From: Solobacterium sp.
GTDB lineage: Bacteria; Bacillota_I; Bacilli_A; Erysipelotrichales; Erysipelotrichaceae
Assembly (NCBI GenBank): GCA_022486705.1
Contig: JAKVKC010000001.1
Location: forward strand, 62,001-126,000
Direction: 5' to 3'
Length of the DNA: 64,000 nt
The notes beneath the pieces were generated by a model. The model was not told where the DNA came from and did no database searches. It was given only the letters and a program-made list of their open reading frames with translations. Position 1 is the first letter of the stretch. Every line of letters begins with the position of its first letter. This document shows positions 49,184 through 57,568 of the stretch, piece after piece. The position numbers and the translations under genes were made by a program.

Positions 49184-49211
49184 ATACATGCATTGACATA
49201 CTTGCATGTAT
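49184..49211. promoter_or_regulatory. Perfect 9-bp inverted repeat before prepilin/Hpt/HD-GYP operon
   Basis: ATACATGCA (49184-49192) and TGCATGTAT (49203-49211) flank a 10-bp centre, 29 bp before the prepilin start. It could be a dimer operator or a 5'-UTR hairpin. No clear promoter on the minus strand could be fixed around it. Confidence 0.5.
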
Positions 49212-49271
49212 CTCTACTGTAATTCTAGCAAGAAAAAAGAAAAAAAGGTATTTTCTAATGAGTAATATAGC

Positions 49272-49307
49272 AAAACAAAAGGGAGATTATGAGTATTCTC
49301 CCTTTGT
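49272..49307 (-). terminator. Terminator of glycosyltransferase gene
   Basis: On the minus strand CAAAGGGAGA pairs with TCTCCCTTTTG across a 10-nt loop, followed by TTTTG, directly after the stop. Confidence 0.8.
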
Positions 49308-49308
49308 T

Positions 49309-51243
49309 CTATTCTGCAGTGGATGTTTGCGACTGTTTTTCCTGGTATTTCTTCAATGCATCATCAATCTGCTGGTCAATACTGTCTGTCCCACCAATAA
49401 TTGAATATGTGAATTTAAACTGCGGTACATGTTGTGAATCATTCATAACATATACTTTCATATTGTTAAGTTCTTCATCCTGCAATTGGCCATCCGATTC
49501 TGGAATATCGATAAGTAAATCATCTCCAATAATGATAATATCGACATTTGACAAATTGTCATAGTATGCACTTTGTCCTGTTAGTTTTAATCCATCTGAA
49601 GCATCTGGCCACATTAGATTTTCATCTAAATGATTGGTCATATACTTTTGAAAATAGTCAGGATCTATCATGTAAGTATTAGCTTCACTGACATATGTTA
49701 AATCAATAGTATAATCCCGATGATTCAGCAGGAACAGAATGTTTTTATCTGAATGTGACTTTATATAATCAGATACTTGCAGCGCGTCATTCAATTCATC
49801 AACGGTAATTTGATTTCCTGTTGTAGAAGAATGCCAAGTGTCAGCTACTTGCACAGTATTAATAACATTAAGGCATAGCAATGTTGCTAAACATATCAGC
49901 AATCCTGTTTGATACTTTTTTGCGAGCACTATTGAAGTAATAATAAATAGAGTACACATTGCGCACACTATAATCATCTGATAATCAATATTCTGCGCTA
50001 AATACTGTAACATGGTTTGATCAAATATCTCCACTTTTGGAACTAATTTATTATCACCAAGAATGCATAAATACATGTATCCAACAGAAAGAACCACTGT
50101 TGGAATAATAATCCTTTTACGGTTTATGCTGGATGTATGTTCAATTGTATTAAGCATCATAATCACAATAGGCATAAACAAAAAGCATGTGTATCGCAAA
50201 TGAATTCTAGGTGTTGTTTCTGCCCAATTCTCACCAACAGTAATTTTGAAAGAAACAACAGCCGCAGTGATAATGAGCAGCAATAATAGAAAATCATTAA
50301 AATGACGTTCTCTTTCATCTAATTTTTTTCTTTGGATTATTGGTATGATAATTGGAAATATCCCATATGCCAAAATAACCATTAAAAGATAGTATACAAA
50401 ACCATAATATAAATAAAAATAATCAAAGCTTTGATTAATGTCACTCTCTGTAGCACGATAACCACCGCCGAATGTATTTGGGAATACAAGAAGTCTAAAT
50501 AATAGATATGTTGTCCCAAAACCAATCAGCATACATCCCACATGAATCAATACTTTTTTTGCTGCCGTTCCTGCAGTTTTCTTTATTATAGATTGTACAA
50601 AAAGTGACATGACAAAAATCAAATATGTAAGCGGGAATACCGCAGCAACTTCCTTGCATAAAAACAAAAAATAAAAATAGATGCCCAATAAAATACTGCA
50701 TACATAATATTTAATAAGCGAGATTTTACTTTCGTTCTGATTTAACAGTAGCTCTGTTTGATCAAGCATTACGCTCGAAAAATAAATGCCCCACAGCCCC
50801 ATTGGCAGATACAGATTTTCAGCCAACAATGTTGTTGCGAACATAAGATCCGAGCAAACGCAGTACAGAGCACATGATAGAATTATGTTTTTACAATTTT
50901 TTAAATATCTTTTTGCTAAAAAATAAACTGGGAAAATACCAGAAGAGATTACTATGCTATTGATAAATGTAATTGTGCTGATTCTCTTCACTATATCAGT
51001 TATGCAGAAAGCAGGCATAATTAATATACAATATAGAATCTTTTGAAAATCATATGGCAAATTGTTAACTGCGATTCCCTGCCCATTCCATAAGCTATTT
51101 GCGATAGAATAATACAGTGCATCATCTGGCAACACTAAAATCTGTTTCATATAATCAGAAATACAATAATGAATAACGGTGCAAGCTAAAAACATCATTA
51201 TCACAATTAAAAATAATTTTTTTCTTTTTCTTTCTGCTTTCAT
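49309..51243 (-). CDS. GT-C type membrane glycosyltransferase (candidate pilin glycosylation)
   Basis: A 644-residue protein with about eleven membrane segments in the first 450 residues and a C-terminal extracellular domain (about 480-630). The first outer loop carries VLPDDALYYSIANSLWNGQG with an acidic pair, as in ArnT/PMT-like GT-C transferases that use lipid-linked sugars. No SD-like site is seen before the ATG (a TATAAT lies only 8 bp upstream), and the gene is distinctly AT-rich, with AT-ending codons unlike its neighbours, suggesting recent acquisition. Its position between the major pilin and another prepilin suggests pilin glycosylation; a role in wall polymer decoration is an alternative. 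Confidence 0.7.
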   Translation of the reverse strand: MKAERKRKKLFLIVIMMFLACTVIHYCISDYMKQILVLPDDALYYSIANSLWNGQGIAVNNLPYDFQKILYCILIMPAFCITDIVKRISTITFINSIVISSGIFPVYFLAKRYLKNCKNIILSCALYCVCSDLMFATTLLAENLYLPMGLWGIYFSSVMLDQTELLLNQNESKISLIKYYVCSILLGIYFYFLFLCKEVAAVFPLTYLIFVMSLFVQSIIKKTAGTAAKKVLIHVGCMLIGFGTTYLLFRLLVFPNTFGGGYRATESDINQSFDYFYLYYGFVYYLLMVILAYGIFPIIIPIIQRKKLDERERHFNDFLLLLLIITAAVVSFKITVGENWAETTPRIHLRYTCFLFMPIVIMMLNTIEHTSSINRKRIIIPTVVLSVGYMYLCILGDNKLVPKVEIFDQTMLQYLAQNIDYQMIIVCAMCTLFIITSIVLAKKYQTGLLICLATLLCLNVINTVQVADTWHSSTTGNQITVDELNDALQVSDYIKSHSDKNILFLLNHRDYTIDLTYVSEANTYMIDPDYFQKYMTNHLDENLMWPDASDGLKLTGQSAYYDNLSNVDIIIIGDDLLIDIPESDGQLQDEELNNMKVYVMNDSQHVPQFKFTYSIIGGTDSIDQQIDDALKKYQEKQSQTSTAE

Positions 51244-51334
51244 TGTTTTTATTATATCAGTTTATTACTCGCAAAATTACAGTGATATAGAGTATGTATG
51301 TGCTTAACTCATTTTATCATTTTCTTAATATACT

Positions 51335-51365
51335 AAAAAGCAGAAGGGATTTACTCTTCTGCTTT
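51335..51365 (-). terminator. Terminator of major pilin gene
   Basis: AAAGCAGAAG and CTTCTGCTTT form a perfect 10-bp stem with TTTTTAG behind it on the minus strand, 17 bp after the stop. Confidence 0.9.
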
Positions 51366-51382
51366 AGTTAACAATTTGTTTC

Positions 51383-51754
51383 TTACTCAGCTGCTAATGT
51401 AACTGTGCTTCCGCTTACTGTAACAGAAATCTTTGTATACAGTGCATTACCCTGAGCAGTACTAATTTCTGAAATTGTCTTTTCTGTTTCTGCTGTTGAT
51501 ACAGCAGTGATTGTTCCTGCTTCAATATTGTAATCATAAATAATTTTATCTGTAGTTTTCTCTGCCGTTGATAAATATTCAGATACTGCAGCACCCTTTG
51601 CAGCTCTCAAGTTAGCTTCATTTGTAGCTTTTCTTGCTTTATCAAGCTGTGACGTGAAGATCGGGATAGAGATTGCTACGAGTACAGCGATGATTGCGAC
51701 GACGACCAATAGTTCGGCCAGTGTGAAGCCCTTCTTCTTGTTTAACTTTTTCAT
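51383..51754 (-). CDS. pilA: Major type IV prepilin (PilA-like)
   Basis: A 123-residue prepilin beginning KKLNKKKGFTLAELLVVVAI: basic leader, Gly-Phe cleavage at residues 9/10, Glu5, and a hydrophobic helix ending at about residue 33. The small outer domain (about 85 residues) is Ala/Thr/Ser-rich and has no Cys. Compact size, its own promoter and terminator and a strong GAGGAG site point to the abundant major subunit. The longer open frame upstream of 51754 is not used in this reading. Confidence 0.9.
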   Translation of the reverse strand: MKKLNKKKGFTLAELLVVVAIIAVLVAISIPIFTSQLDKARKATNEANLRAAKGAAVSEYLSTAEKTTDKIIYDYNIEAGTITAVSTAETEKTISEISTAQGNALYTKISVTVSGSTVTLAAE

Positions 51755-51806
51755 ATTCTTCTCCTCTAGTTTTATCAGTAATAAGTTAATTACTGTCTGT
51801 ACCCAT

Positions 51807-51835
51807 AATCTAGCATTCATGCTTTTTTCATGCAA
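51807..51835 (-). promoter_or_regulatory. Candidate promoter of major pilin
   Basis: On the minus strand TTGCAT (51830-51835) and TAGATT (51807-51812) are 17 bp apart in the 126-bp gap after pilC. A 7-bp hairpin CAGTAAT/ATTACTG follows in the leader, and an inverted repeat ATACTC/GAGTAT (51845-51862) lies upstream. Confidence 0.45.
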
Positions 51836-51880
51836 GCATTTAGAATACTCCGACGTGAGTATAATTGCGTAATGTACCTG

Positions 51881-53095
51881 CTACATGTAGTTGTACATCG
51901 TAAACATTGGAAGATAGATAGCCAATACAATAAAGCCTGCAATAATAGCGATGAAGACAAGCATGGTCGGTTCGAGACGGGCAATCATCTTTTGAGTTGC
52001 GTACTCTGTTTCCTGCGTATAATACGCACCGACTGTCTGCAGTGTCTTAACCAGTTCACCTGTACGTTCACCAACACCTGTCATCTCTTTTAAGACATCT
52101 GGGAAGAACTCAGAAGACTTGATGACATCACTGAGCGCAGCACCCGTTTCGATCTTTTCGCTCATACTGGATACTTCTTTTGCAATAGCATAGTTGTCGA
52201 TGCATTTCGAAGTGACCTTCAGTGCCTGAGCTACCGTAAGACCTGAACCAATCAGAGATGCCATAGAAGTTGAGAACTGCTGTGAAGCATTGAGCTTATT
52301 GATCTTGCCCATAGTAGGCATCTTCAATGTCAGCTTTGACCACTGCAGTTTTCCTTTTTCATTATGTGTCCAGAGCTTGAAAGCAATGAACAGTACGGCA
52401 GCGATGCCGGCAATCAGCATCCATCCTTTTTGAAACCAGTTGGTAATGGCAATCAGGACTACTGTGATCGTTGGAAGTTCCCCGCCGAAGTCATTGAACA
52501 TGCTGGTAAATGTCGGCATGACTTTGACCATGATGATGACTAGGACAACAGCAGCCACTGCCAATACGAACATTGGATAGGCCATTGCGCTCTTGGTCTT
52601 CTGGGCGACCAGATTGGATCTTTTATAGTACTCATATAAGTTATTGAAGGACTGGTCCAGTGTACCGGACATTTCTCCTGCCCGCACTGTCTCAATGAAT
52701 AAAGGCGGCAGCTGCGGATAGTTCTTTTCAAAAGCTGTAGCGAGAGAAGTTCCCTGGGCAACATCTTCAGCCGACAGGGACAGCATCTTCTTGAGCTTCT
52801 TGTCTTCTGTCTGGGCACTGACCATGTTCAGACATCCTTCAATACTGATGCCGGAGCCGATAATGACCGCAAACTGTGAGCACATGACTGAGAGTGCTTT
52901 GGCATCGACTTTCTTGCCGCCGATATCTGCACCCAAAATATCATAGATCCCGCCCTTTTTAACTGGCTCGATCTTTAAGACGATCGGACAGTCAGCCCGG
53001 ATCTTTTCTACTGCGGCAAATTCATCAATGGCATTGACGACCCCATTGACTTTATCTCCATCGGGAGAAAGTGCTGAGTATTTATATGTGATCAT
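51881..53095 (-). CDS. pilC: PilC inner-membrane platform protein
   Basis: A 404-residue GspF/PilC family protein with the two repeated T2SSF domains (about 70-190 and 275-395) and three membrane spans (about 170-195, 218-240 and 375-400). Signature elements include VRAGEMSGTLDQSFNNLYEYY and MTGVGERTGELVKTLQTVGAYY. It forms the rotating platform on which PilB and PilT act. It overlaps the pilT stop by 4 bp (ATGA). Confidence 0.94.
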   Translation of the reverse strand: MITYKYSALSPDGDKVNGVVNAIDEFAAVEKIRADCPIVLKIEPVKKGGIYDILGADIGGKKVDAKALSVMCSQFAVIIGSGISIEGCLNMVSAQTEDKKLKKMLSLSAEDVAQGTSLATAFEKNYPQLPPLFIETVRAGEMSGTLDQSFNNLYEYYKRSNLVAQKTKSAMAYPMFVLAVAAVVLVIIMVKVMPTFTSMFNDFGGELPTITVVLIAITNWFQKGWMLIAGIAAVLFIAFKLWTHNEKGKLQWSKLTLKMPTMGKINKLNASQQFSTSMASLIGSGLTVAQALKVTSKCIDNYAIAKEVSSMSEKIETGAALSDVIKSSEFFPDVLKEMTGVGERTGELVKTLQTVGAYYTQETEYATQKMIARLEPTMLVFIAIIAGFIVLAIYLPMFTMYNYM

Positions 53096-54195
53096 TGGCC
53101 ATTACCTACCTTTACATGCTGATAATTGATGGATGAGCTGAAGCTGGAGCCGACATTCTTTCTGACATATTCACTGTCGCTGGCTGCTTCTACAGCAGAA
53201 GCAGATGAAATAATGTTCGCTTTGACCATCTTCAATAAGCAGTTGTCCATCGTGACAGATCCTAAATTGATGGAAGAAAGCAGGGCACTCTGCATCTGTG
53301 TTGTCTTGCCTTCGCGGATCATATTCTGAATGGCCGGTGTCATGATCATAGCTTCGCATGCGGCTGCTCTTCCTTTTCCCTGCTTGCGTACAAGAAGCTG
53401 CTGGGAAAGAACAGCTTTCAATGTCATCGATAACTGCAGACGGATCTGCGGCTGTTTTTCAGCTGGAAAAGCACCGACAATACGGTCGACCGAATCAACG
53501 GCACTGTTGGTATGCAGAGTCGCAAAGACAAGATGTCCTGTTTCTGCAGCCGTCATTGCAATTTCGATTGTTTCGGCATCTCTCATTTCACCGATCAGGA
53601 TGATATCCGGATCTTCTCTTAAGATTGCCCGCAGTCCCTCGGCATAGGATCCCGTATCTGTACCGATCTCTCTTTGATTGACCAGGCATTGATCCGGTTT
53701 GTAGATATACTCAATAGGATCTTCCAAGGTAATGATATGTTCCTTGCGTGTGTGATTGATCTGATCCAGGATGGCTGCTAATGTTGTAGACTTTCCGGAA
53801 CCAGTCTCACCAGTGACCAGGATGATCCCCTTCTGCCAAGTGACAAACTCATTGACGATCGGCGGAAGGCCCAAGGTATTCAATGCTGGAATGTCATCCG
53901 AAAGAATACGCAGAGATGCAGAAATGGATCCCTGCTGGCGGAATAGGTTGATACGGATACGATGGCCGGAAATTGTTGAGGCTAGATCGATCTCACCTAC
54001 TTTTGCCAGTTCCTGATAGCGTTCTCCTGCCAGTGTTTTTGCATAGGCATGGCAGTCTGCATCGCTCAAAGGATCCTGCTTGGCATTCTGCAGCAGTCCA
54101 TCAATGCGGAATTTCGGCGGTACGCCTTTGACCAGATGAATATCTGAAGCACCGGCTTCGGCTGCTGTTTGGATCAATTCTTCTATTGTCTGCAT
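53092..54195 (-). CDS. pilT: PilT retraction ATPase
   Basis: A 367-residue hexameric ATPase. An N-terminal PAS-like domain covers 1-100 (AGASDIHLVKGVPPKFRIDG), with Walker A LVTGETGSGKSTTLAA, the Asp box HIITLEDPIEYIY, Walker B DPDIILIGEMRDAETI and the His box TGHLVFATLHTN. The retraction-specific AIRNLIRE-type C-terminal motif reads AIQNMIREGKTTQM. It depolymerises the pilus, so this system is probably retractile, allowing twitching or DNA uptake. AAGGGAGG precedes the ATG. Confidence 0.93.
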   Translation of the reverse strand: MQTIEELIQTAAEAGASDIHLVKGVPPKFRIDGLLQNAKQDPLSDADCHAYAKTLAGERYQELAKVGEIDLASTISGHRIRINLFRQQGSISASLRILSDDIPALNTLGLPPIVNEFVTWQKGIILVTGETGSGKSTTLAAILDQINHTRKEHIITLEDPIEYIYKPDQCLVNQREIGTDTGSYAEGLRAILREDPDIILIGEMRDAETIEIAMTAAETGHLVFATLHTNSAVDSVDRIVGAFPAEKQPQIRLQLSMTLKAVLSQQLLVRKQGKGRAAACEAMIMTPAIQNMIREGKTTQMQSALLSSINLGSVTMDNCLLKMVKANIISSASAVEAASDSEYVRKNVGSSFSSSINYQHVKVGNGQ

Positions 54196-54213
54196 GGGCA
54201 GGCCTCCCTTCTA

Positions 54214-55902
54214 TTATTCAATCGTGGCAACTTCGCGGACAGCTTCATCCAAAGTCGTGATGCCTTTAGCCACCAAGTCTCTCGCATTGGCGATCATCGG
54301 TACGAAGTCGCCGCTCTCATTGACTACTTTGCGCAGTTCCGTCGAGCTTAAGCCAGCAGTGATGGCATCTCTCAGTTTGCTGTTCATGGTCAGGATCTCA
54401 AAGACACCGGTACGTCCGCGGTATCCTGTGCCGAAGCACATATGGCATCCTTTGCCATGATAGAAATGATATTTGCTTGGATCCTTGATCCCGGCAATAT
54501 CCAGCATGTGAGCAGATGGTACGATCTCTTCTTTGCAGTTCGGGCAGATCCTGCGCAGCAGTCTCTGTGAAACGATACCGCGCACAGAACCGCCGATCAG
54601 ATATGGTTCCACGCCAAGATCTTTTAAACGATCAATTGCGCTGATCGCATCTTCGGTATGAATGGTGGATAAGACTAAATGTCCTGTCATAGCTGCCTGC
54701 ATCGCGATCTGAGCGGTTTCGCCATCGCGGATCTCGCCGACACAGATAATATCCGGGTCCTGCCGCAGACATGCACGCAGGGCACTGGCAAAGGTAAGGC
54801 CTACTTTCTCATTGATAGCGACCTGGGTCACACCATCAATCTGGAATTCGACTGGGTCTTCCAAGGAGATCATATTGACCGTATCGCTCTTGAGCTCTTG
54901 GATCATCGTATACAGAGTGGAAGTCTTGCCCGACCCTGTCGGTCCGACGATCAGGATCATACCGGCACTGTTCTCTAGGATCCGATCAAACTTTGCATTA
55001 TCTCTTTCGGTAATACCGATGCCCTGCCGCGTCAGTGTCTTCTGATCACGGGAAAGGATACGGATTACAACTTTCTCGCCGTATATTGTAGGAAGTGTAG
55101 AAAGACGGAGATCAACGTTTGTACCATCCGGTCTGCGTACAACGGCACGGCCATCCTGCGGTACTCTGCGCTCCGTAATATTCATATTGGACATGACTTT
55201 AAAACGTGAAATAACAGCAGCCTGCAGTTCCTTTGGAATGGTCAGCACCTGCGTCAGTCTGCCATCGACTCTGATCCGTACGACCATTTCATGTTCCCTT
55301 GGTTCGACATGAATATCAGATGCTTTCTCGGCAACGCCTCTTTCCAGGATACTGTTCACCAGTTTGACCGTTGGGGCTGCCGCACCATCATTGGCTGCCT
55401 GCGCATCTTCTGCCGCTTCCGCAACGGTGACGCCTCTTTCTTCCTGCATCTGTTCAATGGCCAAAGCAGCGCCTTCATTCTCATAGAGAACAGAAAGTGC
55501 TCTGCCTACTGCATCGGAATATGCGATCATCGGTGTCACTCTCTTTTTGGATACTTCTTTCGCTGCTTCAATGGCACGGAAGTTCAGCGGATCCTCCATA
55601 GCGATCCACAGACGATCTCCCTGTACCTTGACCGGTACGATCCGATACTGCTTGGCAATATTCTTTGGAATATACTTTGCCATACTGGGATCAATCTTTT
55701 CATTATTCAGATCTTCAAAATCAATGCCAAGCTGCATCTTTAAAGTATCGATCAGCTGCATCTCGGTAATGAACTTATTCTCGATCAATACGGTTCCCAA
55801 TCTTTTTCCGCTGGTCTTCTGAATGCTCAGTGCACGGTTCAGATCTTCTTCTGACAACACCCCTGCATCCTGCAGGATCTCACCTAATCGTCTGTACTGC
55901 AT
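54214..55902 (-). CDS. pilB: PilB extension ATPase with MshEN c-di-GMP-binding domain
   Basis: A 562-residue extension motor. The N-terminal MshEN domain has two 24-residue motifs with five residues between: RLGEILQDAGVLSEEDLNRA to Gln28 (5-28) and RLGTVLIENKFITEMQLIDT to Gln57 (34-57), matching the tandem cyclic di-GMP-binding signature of MshE. The ATPase has LIVGPTGSGKTSTLYT (Walker A), ISLEDPVEFQ, CVGEIRDGETAQ and GHLVLSTIHTED. A tetracysteine zinc site is present (CPNCKEE and CHMCFGTG). GGGAGG precedes the ATG. Cyclic di-GMP binding is predicted from motif only. Confidence 0.94.
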   Translation of the reverse strand: MQYRRLGEILQDAGVLSEEDLNRALSIQKTSGKRLGTVLIENKFITEMQLIDTLKMQLGIDFEDLNNEKIDPSMAKYIPKNIAKQYRIVPVKVQGDRLWIAMEDPLNFRAIEAAKEVSKKRVTPMIAYSDAVGRALSVLYENEGAALAIEQMQEERGVTVAEAAEDAQAANDGAAAPTVKLVNSILERGVAEKASDIHVEPREHEMVVRIRVDGRLTQVLTIPKELQAAVISRFKVMSNMNITERRVPQDGRAVVRRPDGTNVDLRLSTLPTIYGEKVVIRILSRDQKTLTRQGIGITERDNAKFDRILENSAGMILIVGPTGSGKTSTLYTMIQELKSDTVNMISLEDPVEFQIDGVTQVAINEKVGLTFASALRACLRQDPDIICVGEIRDGETAQIAMQAAMTGHLVLSTIHTEDAISAIDRLKDLGVEPYLIGGSVRGIVSQRLLRRICPNCKEEIVPSAHMLDIAGIKDPSKYHFYHGKGCHMCFGTGYRGRTGVFEILTMNSKLRDAITAGLSSTELRKVVNESGDFVPMIANARDLVAKGITTLDEAVREVATIE

Positions 55903-55918
55903 GATTGATTTCCTCCCT

Positions 55919-56452
55919 TTATTTCGTATTATTCGGCTTTACCGAGATCTGCTGTGTTTCCAAAGCTTTGCCTGACTTGATATCATATACAGAGATGGTA
56001 AAGCTGAAGACTCCTTTTGTTTTATCATACTGAAGATTTGTTTTTGGTTCTTTGCTGTATTCCAGATAGGTATACAGACCTTCTGTATTTGTTTTATCCG
56101 TTACCAGCGGCATGGATTTCAAGCCAGAGGTATCGCCGTCTTTTGGCTTTACGAGGATGCCTTGGGAAAGACTGTCTGTTTCATTGGCATAATAGATGGT
56201 ATATCCTCGTGCCGAAGTATAGAAGGAACCATCATCATTGATCTGCGAAGGATCTGCATTTCTCAGATCATTGGTGATCTCCATCACTGCCGTTGACAGC
56301 AGTGTCTGTGCATTGGCTTTCTTTGTGATATTTGTATAGGCTTTCTGATAGGCAATAAAGCCGCCGGAAATAGCTAAGAAAACAACGCCGATCAAAGTCA
56401 CTGTGATCAATGTCTCCGCTAGGGTAAAACCTGCACGCAGCCGCCGTTTCAT
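55919..56452 (-). CDS. Minor prepilin (PulJ/PilW-like)
   Basis: A 177-residue prepilin with leader MKRRLRAGFTLAETLITVTL: cleavage Gly-Phe, Glu5. The domain after the helix (KANAQTLLSTAVMEITNDLR) resembles minor pilins of the PulJ/PilW group, which start pilus assembly. It starts 1 bp after the previous gene and leads 16 bp into pilB. Start at 56452 is set by the leader and an AGGCAG site; the longer open frame reads into the previous gene. Confidence 0.85.
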   Translation of the reverse strand: MKRRLRAGFTLAETLITVTLIGVVFLAISGGFIAYQKAYTNITKKANAQTLLSTAVMEITNDLRNADPSQINDDGSFYTSARGYTIYYANETDSLSQGILVKPKDGDTSGLKSMPLVTDKTNTEGLYTYLEYSKEPKTNLQYDKTKGVFSFTISVYDIKSGKALETQQISVKPNNTK

Positions 56453-56453
56453 A

Positions 56454-56798
56454 TTAACTGCCTGCCTTTTCATAAGATACATACTGCTTTGCTGTATCGC
56501 CGCTGCCAACCGTCTCAGAAGAGATCGTTACGGCAATGCCGCTCTGATTGATAGTTGTCGTGCCGCTTCCGCTGACCGCAATGGTCCCTTTGGATGTTTC
56601 ACTGGATCCTTCTTCAAAGGCATTGCGTTCGGTATAGTATGTGCTTAAAGAATCATCTGTTTTCTGGATTGCATTATAAGAGATGCTGATAAGATTGGCT
56701 GCCATGACAAAAGCCATCGCCACCACTAAGGATGCGACCAGTACTTCACTGATCGATTCGCCGCTTTTGTTCTTCAGCTTCTGTTTGATCTTTCCCAT
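56454..56798 (-). CDS. Minor pilin-like protein with non-canonical leader
   Basis: A 114-residue protein beginning MGKIKQKLKNKSGESISEVL then a hydrophobic helix (VASLVVAMAFVMAANLISIS). The leader is basic and short as in prepilins, and Glu lies five residues after the Gly-Glu junction, but the usual Phe is Glu. The pattern recalls PulI/PilV-type minor pilins (GxSLxEVLVA). The outer domain is Ser/Thr-rich. It is the second gene of the pilB operon. Confidence 0.7.
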   Translation of the reverse strand: MGKIKQKLKNKSGESISEVLVASLVVAMAFVMAANLISISYNAIQKTDDSLSTYYTERNAFEEGSSETSKGTIAVSGSGTTTINQSGIAVTISSETVGSGDTAKQYVSYEKAGS

Positions 56799-56811
56799 CT
56801 CTGTCTCTTTT

Positions 56812-57384
56812 CTACTGTATCGTAATCACTGGATCATTCCAGGTGACACTGCTTCCCTTGCCTTGTGTCGTATTGCTGTCTGCCGTCGCTGCCGAGAAGT
56901 ACTGCGTTACTTTGCGGGCAGTGCCGTTCTTTGTATAGATGACCGTAACGTTATAACTGTCATCCATGGTGATAGCAGCTGTGACCGGTGCGGTGCTGAT
57001 GCTTGTATCGCCTAAGGTAAAGGTGATCGACTGCACTGCCGGAACTTTGCTATTGTTATATGTCGCGATGCACAGGGCATCATACAGCGTATCCATCGTT
57101 GAAGAAGCAGGCACTGTAATCTGACCGTCTTTTATTGTATGTTCAGAAGCTTTCCATATTTTTTTCTCAAAAGAAGGATTCATCAGACCGGCTGCGCTCT
57201 TTAAGAGATATACATCGCGGTCATTTTCCCAAGTTGATGTCAAAGTACCGCTGGATGACATCGCTGCCGCTAAGACAGTTGAATCGATCATTGCGCAGAA
57301 CAAAAACACAAGAAGTGCCAGCACTAAGGAAGCGCCCGATTTCGATTTCAGTTTTTCTTCTGTCTTTCTGCCTATGATATGCAT
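56812..57384 (-). CDS. PilX-like pilus protein, first gene of pilus operon
   Basis: A 190-residue protein with a basic leader and a membrane helix: LKSKSGASLVLALLVFLFCA. This matches the N-terminal pattern of PilX/PulK-type minor pilins (GxSLVxALLxF), which lack Glu5 and cap the pilus tip. The rest is a beta-rich domain without recognised family. A promoter with TATAAT is found 27 bp before the ATG. The ribosome site GGAAGGAC is 9-11 nt upstream. Confidence 0.7.
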   Translation of the reverse strand: MHIIGRKTEEKLKSKSGASLVLALLVFLFCAMIDSTVLAAAMSSSGTLTSTWENDRDVYLLKSAAGLMNPSFEKKIWKASEHTIKDGQITVPASSTMDTLYDALCIATYNNSKVPAVQSITFTLGDTSISTAPVTAAITMDDSYNVTVIYTKNGTARKVTQYFSAATADSNTTQGKGSSVTWNDPVITIQ

Positions 57385-57410
57385 GAAAATAATGTCCTTC
57401 CGACAAAATC

Positions 57411-57437
57411 ATTATACGATAAAACCATGCATTTCAA
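57411..57437 (-). promoter_or_regulatory. Promoter of pilX-pilB-pilT-pilC operon
   Basis: On the minus strand TTGAAA (57432-57437) and a perfect TATAAT (57411-57416) are 15 bp apart; the short spacer may mean a weak or activated promoter. Confidence 0.5.
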
Positions 57438-57535
57438 CATGATTCGCACCATATTACTCATAAGCAGGAAGAAGTGCATTTCGGTTCAGAGGATGCCCTG
57501 ACATACGAAATAAACTGCGCTTGTTCTGCATCATC

Positions 57536-57561
57536 AAAAAAGGAACAGCATCTGCCGTTCC
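57536..57561 (-). terminator. Terminator of phosphoglucomutase gene
   Basis: On the minus strand GGAACGGC-AGAT-GCTGTTCC is followed by six T. The opposite strand also ends in seven T, so it may work in both directions. Confidence 0.85.
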
Positions 57562-57568
57562 CATTTTT

